The translations under genes and the position numbers were made by a program. A DNA stretch of 64,000 bases from Ornithinibacillus caprae (lineage in GTDB: Bacteria > Bacillota > Bacilli > Bacillales > Amphibacillaceae), in the NCBI RefSeq assembly GCF_009728145.1, contig NZ_WOCA01000010.1, positions 62,001 through 126,000 of the forward strand, read 5' to 3'. Shown in pieces: positions 41,730 through 50,790 of the stretch. The notes under the pieces are model-generated. The model had not been told where the DNA came from and searched no databases. It saw only the letters and a program-made list of their open reading frames with translations. How positions within the stretch are numbered: position 1 is the stretch's first letter; each line of letters begins with the position of its first letter.

Positions 41730-43819
41730 GATTGTCCTCTCTTTTCTGCCTTTTCGTTATTTAACCTCTCCACTAATTCTTCTAGTTGACTCTTTGAAGT
41801 ATTAGTATTTTGTGGTTTAAGCTGTTCGGTTGGAACTGCTGTTAATGATAATCCTGAATTTAATGCTTGTTTTCGCACCGATTTATTCTTTTTTATTTTT
41901 TGGTTAATCTTATCTACTAGTATTTTCTTCGCCTTAACAATAAGCTTTGATCCAGGTATTTGATTAGTTACTAATTCTCCTATATCTTTTAATATTTTCC
42001 GGATAATTTTGTATGTTTTTATGCTCATCCCTTGTAAATCTTTTGCAGGGGGGTTATATGCAGCAACTTGGATATATTCATGTTTAGATTGATCCAAAAT
42101 ATAAATTCGAGACATATCATCCGGATCAAACTTGATTTTATGTCTTTTATTCTTTGGTATATTATTTAAGTTACTAGACGAATAATAGACATTCTCAAAT
42201 CTAATACCGTCTCTTGACAATTTCCTTTTCGTTATAGGAAGAAGCTCTAATCGGTAATAATCCTCATCCTCTTCCTCAATATAATTCGGAAATCCTAGTA
42301 CCTCTAGAGCTTGGTAATAACGGGCAGTTGGTGTCGGATAATCCAATGGTAATGAAGAATGAACTTTATGATGGTAAATATCAGTGATGTACATAGTTAA
42401 TATTTCTGTTATATCACTTAAGGTTAAAATAGCTTCTTTTTCTGCATCATATTCCCCTAATTCTTTTGGATTACTTTTTCGATTACCTATTTGGTTATGT
42501 ATAAAGTTTTTATTAATCGTACCAAAAACTCTCTCAATTATAGCCCCGTATTTAGGAGTACCCACTGGACGATAGCGAACCTCCGCCTCAAGGGTTTCTT
42601 CTATCATTCGTTTTACGGCTGCACTTTTAAAATCCGGGCCATTATCCAGATAAATAATAGATGGTATTCCATGTATGTCCCATTCATTAATAGTATTAAA
42701 TCTTTCCCTGGATTTTTTTAAAAAGATACCGTGTTCGATTGCCTTTCTTACTTTATTTCCAGAGGGATCTTCCATTGAAACATGCAAACACCAAATCATT
42801 CTGGTAAATACATCTATACCCATAGTGATCCATGGTCGTCCAATGTTAAATCCACTGTCCTCGTCAATAACATCCATATCCAATTGAGTATGATCTATTT
42901 GTACTATATGTAAAGGTGCCTTCGCTATTTCGTTAGAAATCCCCCTTAGGATAGGATCATATTTTTGGCTAGCTATTTCCCCCATTCTGAATCGATCCTT
43001 TATTTCCGGTTCTAACCTATTTGTAATCAAATAATAGACCGTATCATACCCAATCCTTTCCAATCCCTTGTCATCACAGGCAATTTCCATCATTTGATGA
43101 ACATGAGCTATTGAAGGTTTTACTTTACTTAAATAGTGTTTTTCTATGCCATCTTTGATTATTGACGCATATTCTTTTTCCTTTCTAATGCGAATTACCG
43201 CTAAAACTTCATCTTTGTTTTTAGGATGACAAATTTCTATTAGCTTTTCATCTTCTCGTATTTTTGGTTCTTTTATAGATTTTCTCACAAGTCCTTCAAT
43301 TCCATGGTTAGTTAATTGATTTTCAACTTGATAATACCTTTGGACATATCGTTGTAATTGTCTCTTAGATTTTCCGTATTTATCGGATAGCCTTTTGTAA
43401 AGTTCTTCTTTTGAAATATCTAGGACCATTTCTCCATCCTTTATTAAATCTCCATATGAATCATTAAATTTGAGAATTGAAACATAGTCCCCGTCTTTTG
43501 CTCTTTCATAAACTAAAATTGGTTTGATCATTATAAATTTTTCTGAAACAGATTCCCTATGTTTCTCACTTAATGAATCCAGTATAGATCTATGCCGTTT
43601 CTCTTCCTTTTTTTCTTCCTTTTTCAACAATTTATGAGCTTTATTATTTGGTTTAAATGTAGGGTCAGTAATTAATTTGATATACTCTATTTCATGTACC
43701 CTCTTGTCCTCATGATCTATTCTCATAAAAAGCAACTTAGGTGGTTCTATCGAATGCACGTAATATTTCGCCCCTAAGTACGAAAAGTAGTCATTAACGT
43801 TTAATCTAAATTGTTTCAT
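41726..43819 (-). CDS. tnsB: TnsB, DDE transposase
   Basis: 697 aa, ATG at 43819 immediately after the tnsA stop. Catalytic residues of the RNase-H/rve fold: Asp in 'IVQIDHTQLDMDVID' (~residue 308), Asp in 'IIYLDNGPDFKSAAVKRM' (~residue 389) and Glu in 'GTPKYGAIIERVFGTINK' (~residue 427). The N-terminal third has HTH parts for end binding ('LSDKYGKSKRQLQRYVQRYY'). A Mu-type C-terminal domain and a basic tail follow. TnsB cuts and joins the 3' ends and binds the 22-bp boxes at both transposon ends. Length equals the family norm (~700 aa). Confidence 0.93.
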   Translation of the reverse strand: MKQFRLNVNDYFSYLGAKYYVHSIEPPKLLFMRIDHEDKRVHEIEYIKLITDPTFKPNNKAHKLLKKEEKKEEKRHRSILDSLSEKHRESVSEKFIMIKPILVYERAKDGDYVSILKFNDSYGDLIKDGEMVLDISKEELYKRLSDKYGKSKRQLQRYVQRYYQVENQLTNHGIEGLVRKSIKEPKIREDEKLIEICHPKNKDEVLAVIRIRKEKEYASIIKDGIEKHYLSKVKPSIAHVHQMMEIACDDKGLERIGYDTVYYLITNRLEPEIKDRFRMGEIASQKYDPILRGISNEIAKAPLHIVQIDHTQLDMDVIDEDSGFNIGRPWITMGIDVFTRMIWCLHVSMEDPSGNKVRKAIEHGIFLKKSRERFNTINEWDIHGIPSIIYLDNGPDFKSAAVKRMIEETLEAEVRYRPVGTPKYGAIIERVFGTINKNFIHNQIGNRKSNPKELGEYDAEKEAILTLSDITEILTMYITDIYHHKVHSSLPLDYPTPTARYYQALEVLGFPNYIEEEDEDYYRLELLPITKRKLSRDGIRFENVYYSSSNLNNIPKNKRHKIKFDPDDMSRIYILDQSKHEYIQVAAYNPPAKDLQGMSIKTYKIIRKILKDIGELVTNQIPGSKLIVKAKKILVDKINQKIKKNKSVRKQALNSGLSLTAVPTEQLKPQNTNTSKSQLEELVERLNNEKAEKRGQS

Positions 43820-44575
43820 TTATTTCACCTTTTTCTTCTCAAATAATAAAAACACATCATCCAAGTTACTTCCTAACTGAACTTCACTTTTTTCATTGAT
43901 AGTCTCATATAAATTTGTTCGAAGCCTTCCAATTCCAATCAAATGATAAACAATCGGTAAGACAAAACGAAAATCAGCTTTGGCTGAAAAACTTTTTGCA
44001 AGTTCTATTACTGTTATTTGTTCAACATACTTCATCTTGTTAATAATTTCAGGAATGTACTTTTCATAGTGTTTTCGAGGTTTTAAAAAATTTGTTAATA
44101 AGAAAACATTTGAAATGATAACATCCGGGATTCCTTCCTTTGTTTTTAAAAGTGAATAATCCCAATTTCTTTTTTCTGAATACTTTTCACAAGCTTTATT
44201 AATTACAACATCTTTTGTTTTTTCATCATAACCCTCAATTTTAATTTGATATAAGTGAGGCTTAAATCCTTGCCTAAAAACTAATACATCCGGCACATGT
44301 ATCCAGCTTTCTAAGATATTATTTTCATTAAAATACCTTATTGGAATTTCAACTGGTTGCTCATAGAACCGTACCGTCAATGGATCAAGTTCTAAAAAAT
44401 AATAAAACAAACACTCCCCCCAAAGTGACTCATACCCTACGTGCCTTTTCATCTTTCGACTATAAACATGTCCTGTACTATGATGCATGAACTTACTCTT
44501 TTTATTATTCACTTCACGTTTCGGAGAGAATTCCTCATCCTCTTTAAACCAATTTTTCTTTTGTAGCCAATCCAA
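43820..44575 (-). CDS. tnsA: TnsA, 5'-end cutting endonuclease
   Basis: 251 aa, TTG start at 44575 (MDWLQKKNWFKEDEE) with GGAGGAG 8 bases before. TnsA nuclease core: Glu in 'VGYESLWGECLFYYFLE' (~45), Asp in 'WIHVPDVLVFRQG' (~98), and Gln-x-Lys in 'PHLYQIKIEG' (~112–114), matching the Tn7 active site. The C-terminal part is the TnsC-binding helical domain. With TnsA the element moves by cut-and-paste. First gene of tnsABC(D), reading inward from the glmS-side end, as in Tn7. Confidence 0.92.
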   Translation of the reverse strand: MDWLQKKNWFKEDEEFSPKREVNNKKSKFMHHSTGHVYSRKMKRHVGYESLWGECLFYYFLELDPLTVRFYEQPVEIPIRYFNENNILESWIHVPDVLVFRQGFKPHLYQIKIEGYDEKTKDVVINKACEKYSEKRNWDYSLLKTKEGIPDVIISNVFLLTNFLKPRKHYEKYIPEIINKMKYVEQITVIELAKSFSAKADFRFVLPIVYHLIGIGRLRTNLYETINEKSEVQLGSNLDDVFLLFEKKKVK

Positions 44576-44650
44576 CTTTATCTCCTCCTACTATTTAGAC
44601 AAAACTAAAATAACTTCATCAAAGAAGAATTTTATGAAGTTATATATAAT

Positions 44651-44682
44651 AAAAACTCCTCCCGAGAACGGAAGGAGTTTTT
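44651..44682 (-). terminator. Hairpin between right end and tnsA
   Basis: AAAAACTCC / GGAGTTTTT with an internal CTCGGG loop and T-runs, terminator-like on both strands. It would stop glmS read-through before tnsA. The older element has one in the same position (14592). Confidence 0.7.
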
Positions 44683-44882
44683 AAAAAAGTGTATTCTATT
44701 GAGAAAAAATAAAACAATATTCATTTCTTCACCGCTTTAAGTATTTTTCTACATTATCTAACTTTATTTTTTCCATATAGTGGTGCACTTATGTTTCAAA
44801 AGAAACTTTGAAAAATTACAAACATATTAAGTAATAGCTTTTTCTGTTTCTGTTAATTTTTTATTTAAAGAACATTTATTAG

Positions 44883-44918
44883 AGCTAACTGTAGTAGCAT
44901 TTCCCACTACAGTTAGCT
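44883..44918. repeat. 13-bp perfect hairpin next to the right end
   Basis: AGCTAACTGTAGT (44883..44895) and ACTACAGTTAGCT (44906..44918) with a 10-base loop, directly inside the TnsB boxes. No T-run follows on either strand. Confidence 0.6.
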
Positions 44919-44925
44919 GAAAATA

Positions 44926-44996
44926 TTATGACGATCTTCTTAAAATCTTATGACATATTATACTACAAACCGTGACATAATACATTAAAATTCACA
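44926..44996. repeat. Right end of the Tn7-like transposon
   Basis: Three boxes at an exact 22-bp period: TTATGACGATCTTCTTAAAA (44926), TTATGACATATTATACTAC (44948) and CCGTGACATAATACATTAAA (44970), ending ATTCACA at 44996. This is the dense arrangement of a Tn7 right end, which lies beside glmS as in Tn7. Confidence 0.85.
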
Positions 44997-45001
44997 AACA
45001 C
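44997..45001. repeat. Target-site duplication AACAC (right copy)
   Basis: Identical to 14706..14710 and directly beside the transposon end; 21–25 bases after the glmS stop codon. Confidence 0.85.
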
Positions 45002-45021
45002 TTAGTCTACAAAACAACACT

Positions 45022-45065
45022 TTACTCCACTGTAACACTCTTAGCCAAATTACGTGGCTTATCAA
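45022..45065. promoter_or_regulatory. attTn7 recognition region (3' end of glmS)
   Basis: By analogy to Tn7, TnsD binds the last ~35–40 bp of glmS and directs insertion ~25 bp downstream. The observed insertion at 44997..45001 fits this. The coordinates are inferred from distance, not from a protein-binding motif. Confidence 0.6.
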
Positions 45066-46824
45066 CATCACAATCTCGGTGCAATGCAGCGTAGTATGCT
45101 AATAGCTGTAAAGGTACCACACTAACAAGTGGTGTTAACAATTCGTGCACGTGAGGTAATACAAATGCATCTTCATCCTGTTCTAAACCTTTCATGCTAA
45201 TTACCATAGCATTTGCGCCACGGGCAACAACTTCTTGGACATTACCACGAATTGAATAATTTACATTTTCCTGTGTAGCTAATGCAATAACAGGTGTACC
45301 TTCTTCGATTAAGGCAATTGTCCCGTGCTTCAACTCCCCACCAGCAAATCCTTCTGCTTGGATATAGGAAATCTCTTTTAATTTTAATGCACCTTCTAAC
45401 GAAACGTTATAGTCTGCACTTCGACCGATAAAGAATGCATTACGTGTTGTTGCTAAATAATCTCTAGTTAACTGCTCAATTGTTTCTTTTTGAGCGGTTA
45501 GTACTTCCATCGCATTTGCAACTATAGCTAATTCCTGCATTGGATCAAAGTCTAATTCAATGCCTTTTGCGTTTGCTGTATCAACCGCTAATATAGCTAA
45601 CACTGCAATTTGTGCAGTATATGCTTTGGTAGATGCTACAGCGATCTCTGGGCCTGCATGGAGATGCAGGGTATAATCCGCTTCACGAGAAAGGGTAGAT
45701 CCTGGCACATTAGTAATTGTCAGTGCTGGGTATCCCATTTCTTTTATTTTTACTAATACGGCACGGCTATCAGCTGTTTCCCCACTTTGAGAAATAAAGA
45801 TAAATAATGGTTTTTCTGATAACAATGGCATATTATACGAAAATTCACTTGCTACATGGACTTCAACTGGAATCTTAGCTAATTTTTCAATAAATTCCTT
45901 ACCAACTAAACCAGCATGGTAACTCGTTCCAGCTGCAATGATATAAATTCGGTCAGCAGCTTTCATTGCTTGACGAATATCTCCATCAAGCTTTAGCTCA
46001 TTATTTTCATTTTGGTACTCGTTAATGATTTTACGCATCACTATTGGCTGCTCATCAATTTCTTTCAGCATGAAATGTGAATACGTACCTTTTTCAATGT
46101 CACTTGCATCAATTTGTGCAGTATATGGTTTACGTTCCACAACTGCTCCATCTAACTTTTGAACTTCAACAAAGTTTCGGTTAACTAATACAACTTCTTG
46201 ATCGTAAATTTCCAAATATTGATCCGTCACTTTTAATGTTGCCATAGCGTCACTAGCAACCACATTGAATCCGTCACCTAGACCGACTAATAAGGGACTT
46301 TTATTTTTCGCTACATATAGCGTATCTTGGTCCTCTAGATCAATAAGCGCAATTGCATAAGAACCTTTTAATAATCCCATAACTTGACGAAACGCTTCAG
46401 CAGTATCATGATGCTGCTCATAAAACATTTCAATTAACTGGACAACGACCTCTGTATCCGTTTCACTAGCAAAGTTTACATCCGAAAGATATTCCCTTTT
46501 TAATTCCTGATAATTCTCAATAACACCATTATGAACAAGGGTAAATCTTTTTGACGTACTTTGATGTGGGTGAGCATTACTCTCACTTGGTTCCCCGTGT
46601 GTAGCCCAACGAGTATGACCAATACCCATAGTTGCATGAATGGAGTGATCTACACTTTCTCTAAGCGTAGCAATACGACCCTTTACTTTGAAAAGATTTA
46701 ATCCATCATCATTTAAAATCGCTATTCCAGCTGAGTCATAGCCTCGATATTCTAATTTCTCAAGTCCATTTAGTAAAACTTCTTTTGTATCATTTTGTCC
46801 GATATATCCTACAATTCCGCACAT
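45022..46824 (-). CDS. glmS: Glucosamine-6-phosphate synthase
   Basis: 600 aa, the family's full length. MCGIVGYIG gives the N-terminal nucleophile Cys2 of the glutaminase domain; '[19 protein letters not shown]' and '[13 protein letters not shown]' complete it. Two SIS domains follow ('[20 protein letters not shown]', '[20 protein letters not shown]'); the end '[15 protein letters not shown]' is the invariant tail. It makes glucosamine-6-phosphate from fructose-6-phosphate and glutamine for cell-wall precursors. The last ~40 bases are the sequence recognised by TnsD. Expression is controlled by the ribozyme at 46930..47083 and perhaps by the hairpin at 46846..46908. Its native terminator has been displaced by the transposon. 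Confidence 0.98.
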   Translation of the reverse strand: MCGIVGYIGQNDTKEVLLNGLEKLEYRGYDSAGIAILNDDGLNLFKVKGRIATLRESVDHSIHATMGIGHTRWATHGEPSESNAHPHQSTSKRFTLVHNGVIENYQELKREYLSDVNFASETDTEVVVQLIEMFYEQHHDTAEAFRQVMGLLKGSYAIALIDLEDQDTLYVAKNKSPLLVGLGDGFNVVASDAMATLKVTDQYLEIYDQEVVLVNRNFVEVQKLDGAVVERKPYTAQIDASDIEKGTYSHFMLKEIDEQPIVMRKIINEYQNENNELKLDGDIRQAMKAADRIYIIAAGTSYHAGLVGKEFIEKLAKIPVEVHVASEFSYNMPLLSEKPLFIFISQSGETADSRAVLVKIKEMGYPALTITNVPGSTLSREADYTLHLHAGPEIAVASTKAYTAQIAVLAILAVDTANAKGIELDFDPMQELAIVANAMEVLTAQKETIEQLTRDYLATTRNAFFIGRSADYNVSLEGALKLKEISYIQAEGFAGGELKHGTIALIEEGTPVIALATQENVNYSIRGNVQEVVARGANAMVISMKGLEQDEDAFVLPHVHELLTPLVSVVPLQLLAYYAALHRDCDVDKPRNLAKSVTVE

Positions 46825-46845
46825 ATCGCTGTTCCTCCTCTAATT

Positions 46846-46908
46846 AAAGGGGCAACAAACGACCTTGACATTCATTATTGAATAGGGGCTTTTGTTTGTT
46901 GCCCCTTT
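46846..46908 (-). promoter_or_regulatory. Hairpin with alternative pairing between ribozyme and glmS
   Basis: AAAGGGGCAACAAAC (minus strand, from 46908) pairs perfectly over 15 bp with GTTTGTTGCCCCTTT ending at 46846, ten bases before the ribosome binding site AGAGGAGG. The first GGGGC can also pair with the nearer GCCCC (minus strand of 46885..46889), which excludes the long stem. Two exclusive structures suggest an attenuator acting on transcription or translation of glmS. Confidence 0.65.
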
Positions 46909-46929
46909 CTCGTGATTGTTTGATCACCT

Positions 46930-47083
46930 CTTGCTTCTCCCCTTTGTGCAATAAGTTACCTCATTGTTTTAGTGGAAAAGCTTACGATTGAGATGTACAA
47001 CCGGAAGGCACCCGCCGATAAATTCGATAACCTTCAACCTCGTCAACTATTTTCATTTCCGATCAGAAAATAGTCCTGGCGCT
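46930..47083 (-). ncRNA. glmS: glmS ribozyme (GlcN6P-activated)
   Basis: Conserved elements appear in order on the minus strand: TAAGCGCCAGGACTATTT with cleavage between A47083 and G47082, AATAGTTGACGAGGTTGAAG, GGTTATCGAATTTATCGGCG, GGTGCCTTCCGG, a variable P3/P4 part, and TTATTGCACAAAGGGGAG. This is the full core of the self-cleaving riboswitch which cuts glmS mRNA when glucosamine-6-phosphate is plentiful. The P1 stem pairs ACTATTTTC with GAAAATAGT. It is followed by an extra hairpin not part of the ribozyme. Confidence 0.96.
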
Positions 47084-47172
47084 TATAAATATTAAATAAT
47101 ACCTCTATGCTCCTTTCTATTCTTGAATAAGTTCACCCTTATCAATGGTAAAAACTGTACAGGGTACACCAT

Positions 47173-47202
47173 ATTGTAACCGATAAATGTTTATCTGGTC
47201 AA
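47173..47202 (-). promoter_or_regulatory. Likely glmS promoter (SigA type)
   Basis: TTGACC (47202..47197) and TACAAT (47178..47173), 18-base spacer, about 85 bases before the ribozyme cleavage site. Confidence 0.6.
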
Positions 47203-47283
47203 TTACTTTTTTAATGGGTGATGTTTATAGTATATGTCTGAAACGAGTATATGTTCCTTAAGATCATTAAACAGAATAAGAAA

Positions 47284-47310
47284 GCGTACAGACAACAGTC
47301 CATACGCATT
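47284..47310 (-). terminator. Terminator of the S9 peptidase gene
   Basis: GCGTATGGAC / GTCTGTACGC with loop TGTT, then TTTCTTATT on the minus strand, ~10 bases after the stop codon. Confidence 0.7.
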
Positions 47311-47317
47311 CAATAAA

Positions 47318-49105
47318 TTACCCTTGATGCTTTTCTAAAAACTCAAGCATTCTGGAATATACCCTGATTTCATTTTCTTTTTTCGAGAAACCATGACCCT
47401 CATCTTCTAACAAGAGGTATTCTACTTCTCTTCCCTCCGCTGTTAATTTTTCAACAATTTGATCCGATTCCTCTTTTACTACACGAGGATCTTTAGCTCC
47501 TTGAATAACAAGCATCGGTTTTACCATTCCATCTAAATACGTTACTGGAGAGTCCTTAATAAAGCGCTCCTTATCACGTTCTGGATCACCTAACCAACGA
47601 TCCATAATTGGCTTCCAGTGGGCAGGAACGGAGTTTACAAATGTAAATAAATCAGAAGGACCAAAAATATCTACAACTGCTTTAAAATACTCTGCATGAC
47701 GTCCATGTAATAATAACGCCATATATCCTCCATAACTACCACCAACGAGGAAAAGCTTCTCACGGTCAGTTATGTTGTTCTCAAATAGCCATTCAATTGC
47801 AGCTACACAATCAAGTCTTGGTCCTTCACCCCAATCTTGTTCCACTAATTTAACAAAGGAGGAACCATAACCCGTTGATCCACGGAAGTTAGGCGCAAAA
47901 ATAGTATAGCCTCGATTCAAGAAACATTGGAACATGGAGCGGAAGAATTTACGCTCAGATGCCTGTGGTCCACCGTGTGGCCAAAAAATTGTATGCCCAT
48001 TATCATTCTCTGGTTTGGCCTTAAATAATAAAGCCTCAATCTCCATACCATCAAACGATTTGTAAGATACAACATCAGGCTCCACCATATCCTCAGTGCT
48101 CAAACCTAGCACACGGTTATTCGTCAATTGCTCCCATCCACTTCCATCTGCTGATTGAAAGATATTATGTGGAATAGTTGCACTTCTCCCTAGAATATAG
48201 ACACTTCCAGATTTAACTACTTGAACTTTTTCTATAACATCCACTGGAGTAGATAATTTTTCCAGTTTTTCAGAAGATAAATTATATTTATATAAATTAT
48301 CCTGTACTCCGTTTTCTGTTAATAAATAAAATAGTTTATTTGTTTTATCCCATTCAAGTGAATTGATACTTTCATTATCGATACTTAACACTTGAGAAAA
48401 TTCCTTTGTATTAAGGTCAAATTTTGCCACATAACTGTACTCACTATCGTAGTCTGTAACAAAATAAATGGTCTCATCAACGAAAACTGGCTCAAAAGTA
48501 ACATGAACTTTATTCGGATCTGGTGTTAAACTATATGTTTCATTACCAACTTTTACAAACCCTGTAACATATGTATTTGCAAAAGATCGTAAATAAACAA
48601 ACTTTTTCTCGTCATCAGAAACAGCAGTAAGATTAGTTGGAGAAACTTCTCCCACATGAATTATCTCATCGGAATTATCTTCTAAGTTACGTACCCTTGT
48701 ATTCAGGAAGCTCGGATTTCCTTCAGATGTCATATAATAAATCCGTTGTCCATCTTCACTTAAGTGACTTAAGAAAAATTTTTCTGATGGATCTCCAGTA
48801 ATGAGCGGTTGTGGTAGCCCACCTTCATTTGCAATAGCATAAATCTGATGATTCTCATCTCCGTCTTTATCAAATCCAGCCAACACATATCGGTTTTCCG
48901 GATCAATTTTAATAAAGCTGTTTGATTCATCATGATGAGCAAATAAGTAAGGGTACGTATCAGGTAAATCCATTGCCCATAAATTCATTTTCCCATTCAG
49001 ATTTGCACTAAAAATAAGCTTCTTCTCATCATTACTAACTGAGAAATTAGTAATAACATACGTACGGAAAAATTGTTCCACCGTCGGTTTTGAAAAAGTT
49101 ATCAT
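47318..49105 (-). CDS. S9-family serine peptidase (acylaminoacyl/oligopeptidase)
   Basis: 595 aa, ATG at 49105 after GGGGGAAT. The N-terminal ~330 residues are a beta-propeller with repeated 'DDEKKFVYLRS'-type blades; the C-terminal ~240 residues form the alpha/beta-hydrolase part. Catalytic Ser in 'FLVGGSYGGYMALLLHG' (GxSxG, ~residue 460), Asp in 'VIQGAKDPRV' (~541) and His in 'EDEGHGFSKKEN' (~573). The oxyanion region 'FWPHGGPQASERKFFRS' is typical. Such enzymes cut short peptides or acylated amino acids in the cytoplasm; no signal peptide is seen. It stands alone between glmM and glmS, where most relatives have nothing or different genes. Confidence 0.9.
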   Translation of the reverse strand: MITFSKPTVEQFFRTYVITNFSVSNDEKKLIFSANLNGKMNLWAMDLPDTYPYLFAHHDESNSFIKIDPENRYVLAGFDKDGDENHQIYAIANEGGLPQPLITGDPSEKFFLSHLSEDGQRIYYMTSEGNPSFLNTRVRNLEDNSDEIIHVGEVSPTNLTAVSDDEKKFVYLRSFANTYVTGFVKVGNETYSLTPDPNKVHVTFEPVFVDETIYFVTDYDSEYSYVAKFDLNTKEFSQVLSIDNESINSLEWDKTNKLFYLLTENGVQDNLYKYNLSSEKLEKLSTPVDVIEKVQVVKSGSVYILGRSATIPHNIFQSADGSGWEQLTNNRVLGLSTEDMVEPDVVSYKSFDGMEIEALLFKAKPENDNGHTIFWPHGGPQASERKFFRSMFQCFLNRGYTIFAPNFRGSTGYGSSFVKLVEQDWGEGPRLDCVAAIEWLFENNITDREKLFLVGGSYGGYMALLLHGRHAEYFKAVVDIFGPSDLFTFVNSVPAHWKPIMDRWLGDPERDKERFIKDSPVTYLDGMVKPMLVIQGAKDPRVVKEESDQIVEKLTAEGREVEYLLLEDEGHGFSKKENEIRVYSRMLEFLEKHQG

Positions 49106-49360
49106 TGTATTCCCCCTAAATTTAATGATTTTTGTAACCTTTGGAATAATTCTACTATGAATAGTATAACTTATTTTGAACTATTCTGACATAATAAGGC
49201 ACCAAAAATCATGTTGTTATATTCCATTATATTGTTTATATCTCTTTTTATCGCACTTGGGCGACAAGACTCCTTCCTCAAAAATCCGTTAAGATTTTAG
49301 GTTGGGGGAGGATGTCAAAATCGACTATAGATGGTTTCTATCTTCGACTTAAGTCTGATT
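49106..49360. other. Intergenic stretch
   Basis: Upstream region of the S9 peptidase gene, gene-free. An imperfect inverted repeat lies around 49267..49315 (GACTCCTTCCTC … GGGGGAGGATGTC). Nothing else is recognised. Confidence 0.3.
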
Positions 49361-49395
49361 AAAAAAACATGCTTCCATAATTAGGAAGCATGCTC
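49361..49395 (-). terminator. Terminator of glmM
   Basis: AGCATGCTTCC / GGAAGCATGTTTTTTT on the minus strand, directly after the glmM stop. Confidence 0.85.
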
Positions 49396-49399
49396 TGTA

Positions 49400-50746
49400 T
49401 TATTCCTTTAACCCTAACAAGTTATCAATTAGTCTCACAACTTGATCAGCGTATTTTTCACATTCTTCTTTCGTTGGAGCCTCAACCATAACACGAACTA
49501 ACGGCTCGGTACCTGATGGGCGAACAAGTACTCGACCTTGATCTCCAAGATGTTGTTCAACAGCATTAATTTCACTTAATATTCTAGAGTCTGATAATGC
49601 TTTTTGTTTATCTACTACTTTTACGTTTTTCAGTACTTGTGGGAAAATCGTCATTTCACTTGCTAATTCAGATAATGGTTTACCAGTTTCTTTCATCACG
49701 TTCACTAATTGAATCGCAGATAACATTCCGTCACCAGTTGTACTGTAATCTAGGAAAATGATATGACCAGATTGCTCACCACCTAGATTATATCCGCCTT
49801 TACGCATCTCCTCCATAACATAGCGGTCACCAACTGCTGTCTTATCACTACGCATTCCATTTTCTTCTAACGCTTTATAGAAACCTATATTACTCATTAC
49901 AGTCGAAACTACTGTATTATGACGAAGGAAGCCTTTATCGTTCATATATTTCGCACATATGAACATAATTTGATCACCATCAACAATATTTCCTTTTTCA
50001 TCAACAGCGATTAATCGGTCACCATCTCCATCAAAAGCTAGTCCAACATCTGCACCTTTTTCAACCACATAAGCTTGTAATTTTTCCGGATGTGTTGATC
50101 CAACACCCTCATTTATATTTAGTCCATCCGGTGATGAACCAATGGTATAAACATCCGCTTCCAAATCTGCAAATAGATGTGTTGCCAGGCTTGAAGTTGC
50201 TCCGTGCGCACAATCTAAAGCTATTTGTAGTCCTTCAAAATCATTATCTACAGATCCTTTTAGGAAAGAGAGGTACTTCTGACCTGCCTCAAAGAAGTCA
50301 TTTACAACCCCTATATCCCCACCAACTGGACGTGGTAGATTATCTTCCCCTTCCATCAATTCTTCAATTTCTTGTTCTTGTTCATCCAATAACTTGAAAC
50401 CATCTGGACCAAAAAACTTAATACCGTTATCTTCAACTGGATTATGTGAAGCTGAAATCATTACCCCAGCCTGTGAGCTGGTTGCCTTTGTTAAATACGC
50501 AACACCTGGAGTTGAAATGACACCTAGTCGCATTACCTCTGCACCGATTGAAAGTAACCCAGCAACAAGTGCTCCTTCCAGCATATTTCCAGAAATTCTT
50601 GTATCACGACCTATCAAAATTCGTGGTCTACTTGTTTCTTTTGTTAAGACATATCCTCCAAATCGACCTAGCTTAAAAGCTAGTTCTGGAGTGAGATCTT
50701 TATTTGCTACTCCTCGTACCCCATCTGTTCCAAAATATTTACCCAT
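49400..50746 (-). CDS. glmM: Phosphoglucosamine mutase
   Basis: 448 aa. ATG at 50746 ([18 protein letters not shown]) has AGGAGAGG in place; the longer frame is not needed. The active-site serine loop is '[20 protein letters not shown]' (Ser ~100), the metal loop '[15 protein letters not shown]' (~240), the sugar-binding '[10 protein letters not shown]' (~325) and the phosphate-binding '[18 protein letters not shown]' (~405). It turns glucosamine-6-phosphate into glucosamine-1-phosphate, the step after GlmS. Ends the cdaA–cdaR–glmM operon; CdaR/GlmM are known partners of CdaA in Firmicutes. Confidence 0.97.
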   Translation of the reverse strand: MGKYFGTDGVRGVANKDLTPELAFKLGRFGGYVLTKETSRPRILIGRDTRISGNMLEGALVAGLLSIGAEVMRLGVISTPGVAYLTKATSSQAGVMISASHNPVEDNGIKFFGPDGFKLLDEQEQEIEELMEGEDNLPRPVGGDIGVVNDFFEAGQKYLSFLKGSVDNDFEGLQIALDCAHGATSSLATHLFADLEADVYTIGSSPDGLNINEGVGSTHPEKLQAYVVEKGADVGLAFDGDGDRLIAVDEKGNIVDGDQIMFICAKYMNDKGFLRHNTVVSTVMSNIGFYKALEENGMRSDKTAVGDRYVMEEMRKGGYNLGGEQSGHIIFLDYSTTGDGMLSAIQLVNVMKETGKPLSELASEMTIFPQVLKNVKVVDKQKALSDSRILSEINAVEQHLGDQGRVLVRPSGTEPLVRVMVEAPTKEECEKYADQVVRLIDNLLGLKE

Positions 50747-50790
50747 AAGTACCTCTCCTTCTATCCTATTAACCATCTTGAGAGCATTGT

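Larger units (their letters stand above)
14711..44996. mobile_element. Tn7-like transposon inserted at attTn7 by glmS
   Basis: Length 30,286 bp. It begins TGTGAATTTTAATATGTTTT and ends in the inverted partner ACATTAAAATTCACA; the outer 19-mers (TTTTAATATGTTTTGACAC at left against TTTTAATGTATTATGTCAC at right) agree at 15 of 19 positions. Both sides carry the 5-bp duplication AACAC. The insertion lies 21–25 bases after the glmS stop codon, the classical Tn7 position. tnsA, tnsB, tnsC and two tniQ/tnsD genes lie next to the glmS side and point inward, as in Tn7. No tnsE and no CRISPR-Cas genes are present. Cargo at 14.9–36.4 kb is a defence-type island. All transposition genes except the downstream tnsD tail look intact, so it may be active. 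Confidence 0.93.

Noticed and set aside
14711-44996. CRISPR-associated transposon (CAST)
   Set aside because: A Tn7-like element with two TniQ genes could be RNA-guided, but no cas genes, repeat-spacer array or atypical single repeat was found. Site and TnsD-type proteins explain glmS targeting.
49106-49360. IS200/IS605-type remnant
   Set aside because: The imperfect inverted repeat near 49267..49315 resembles nothing specific; no transposase fragment or typical end hairpin is present.
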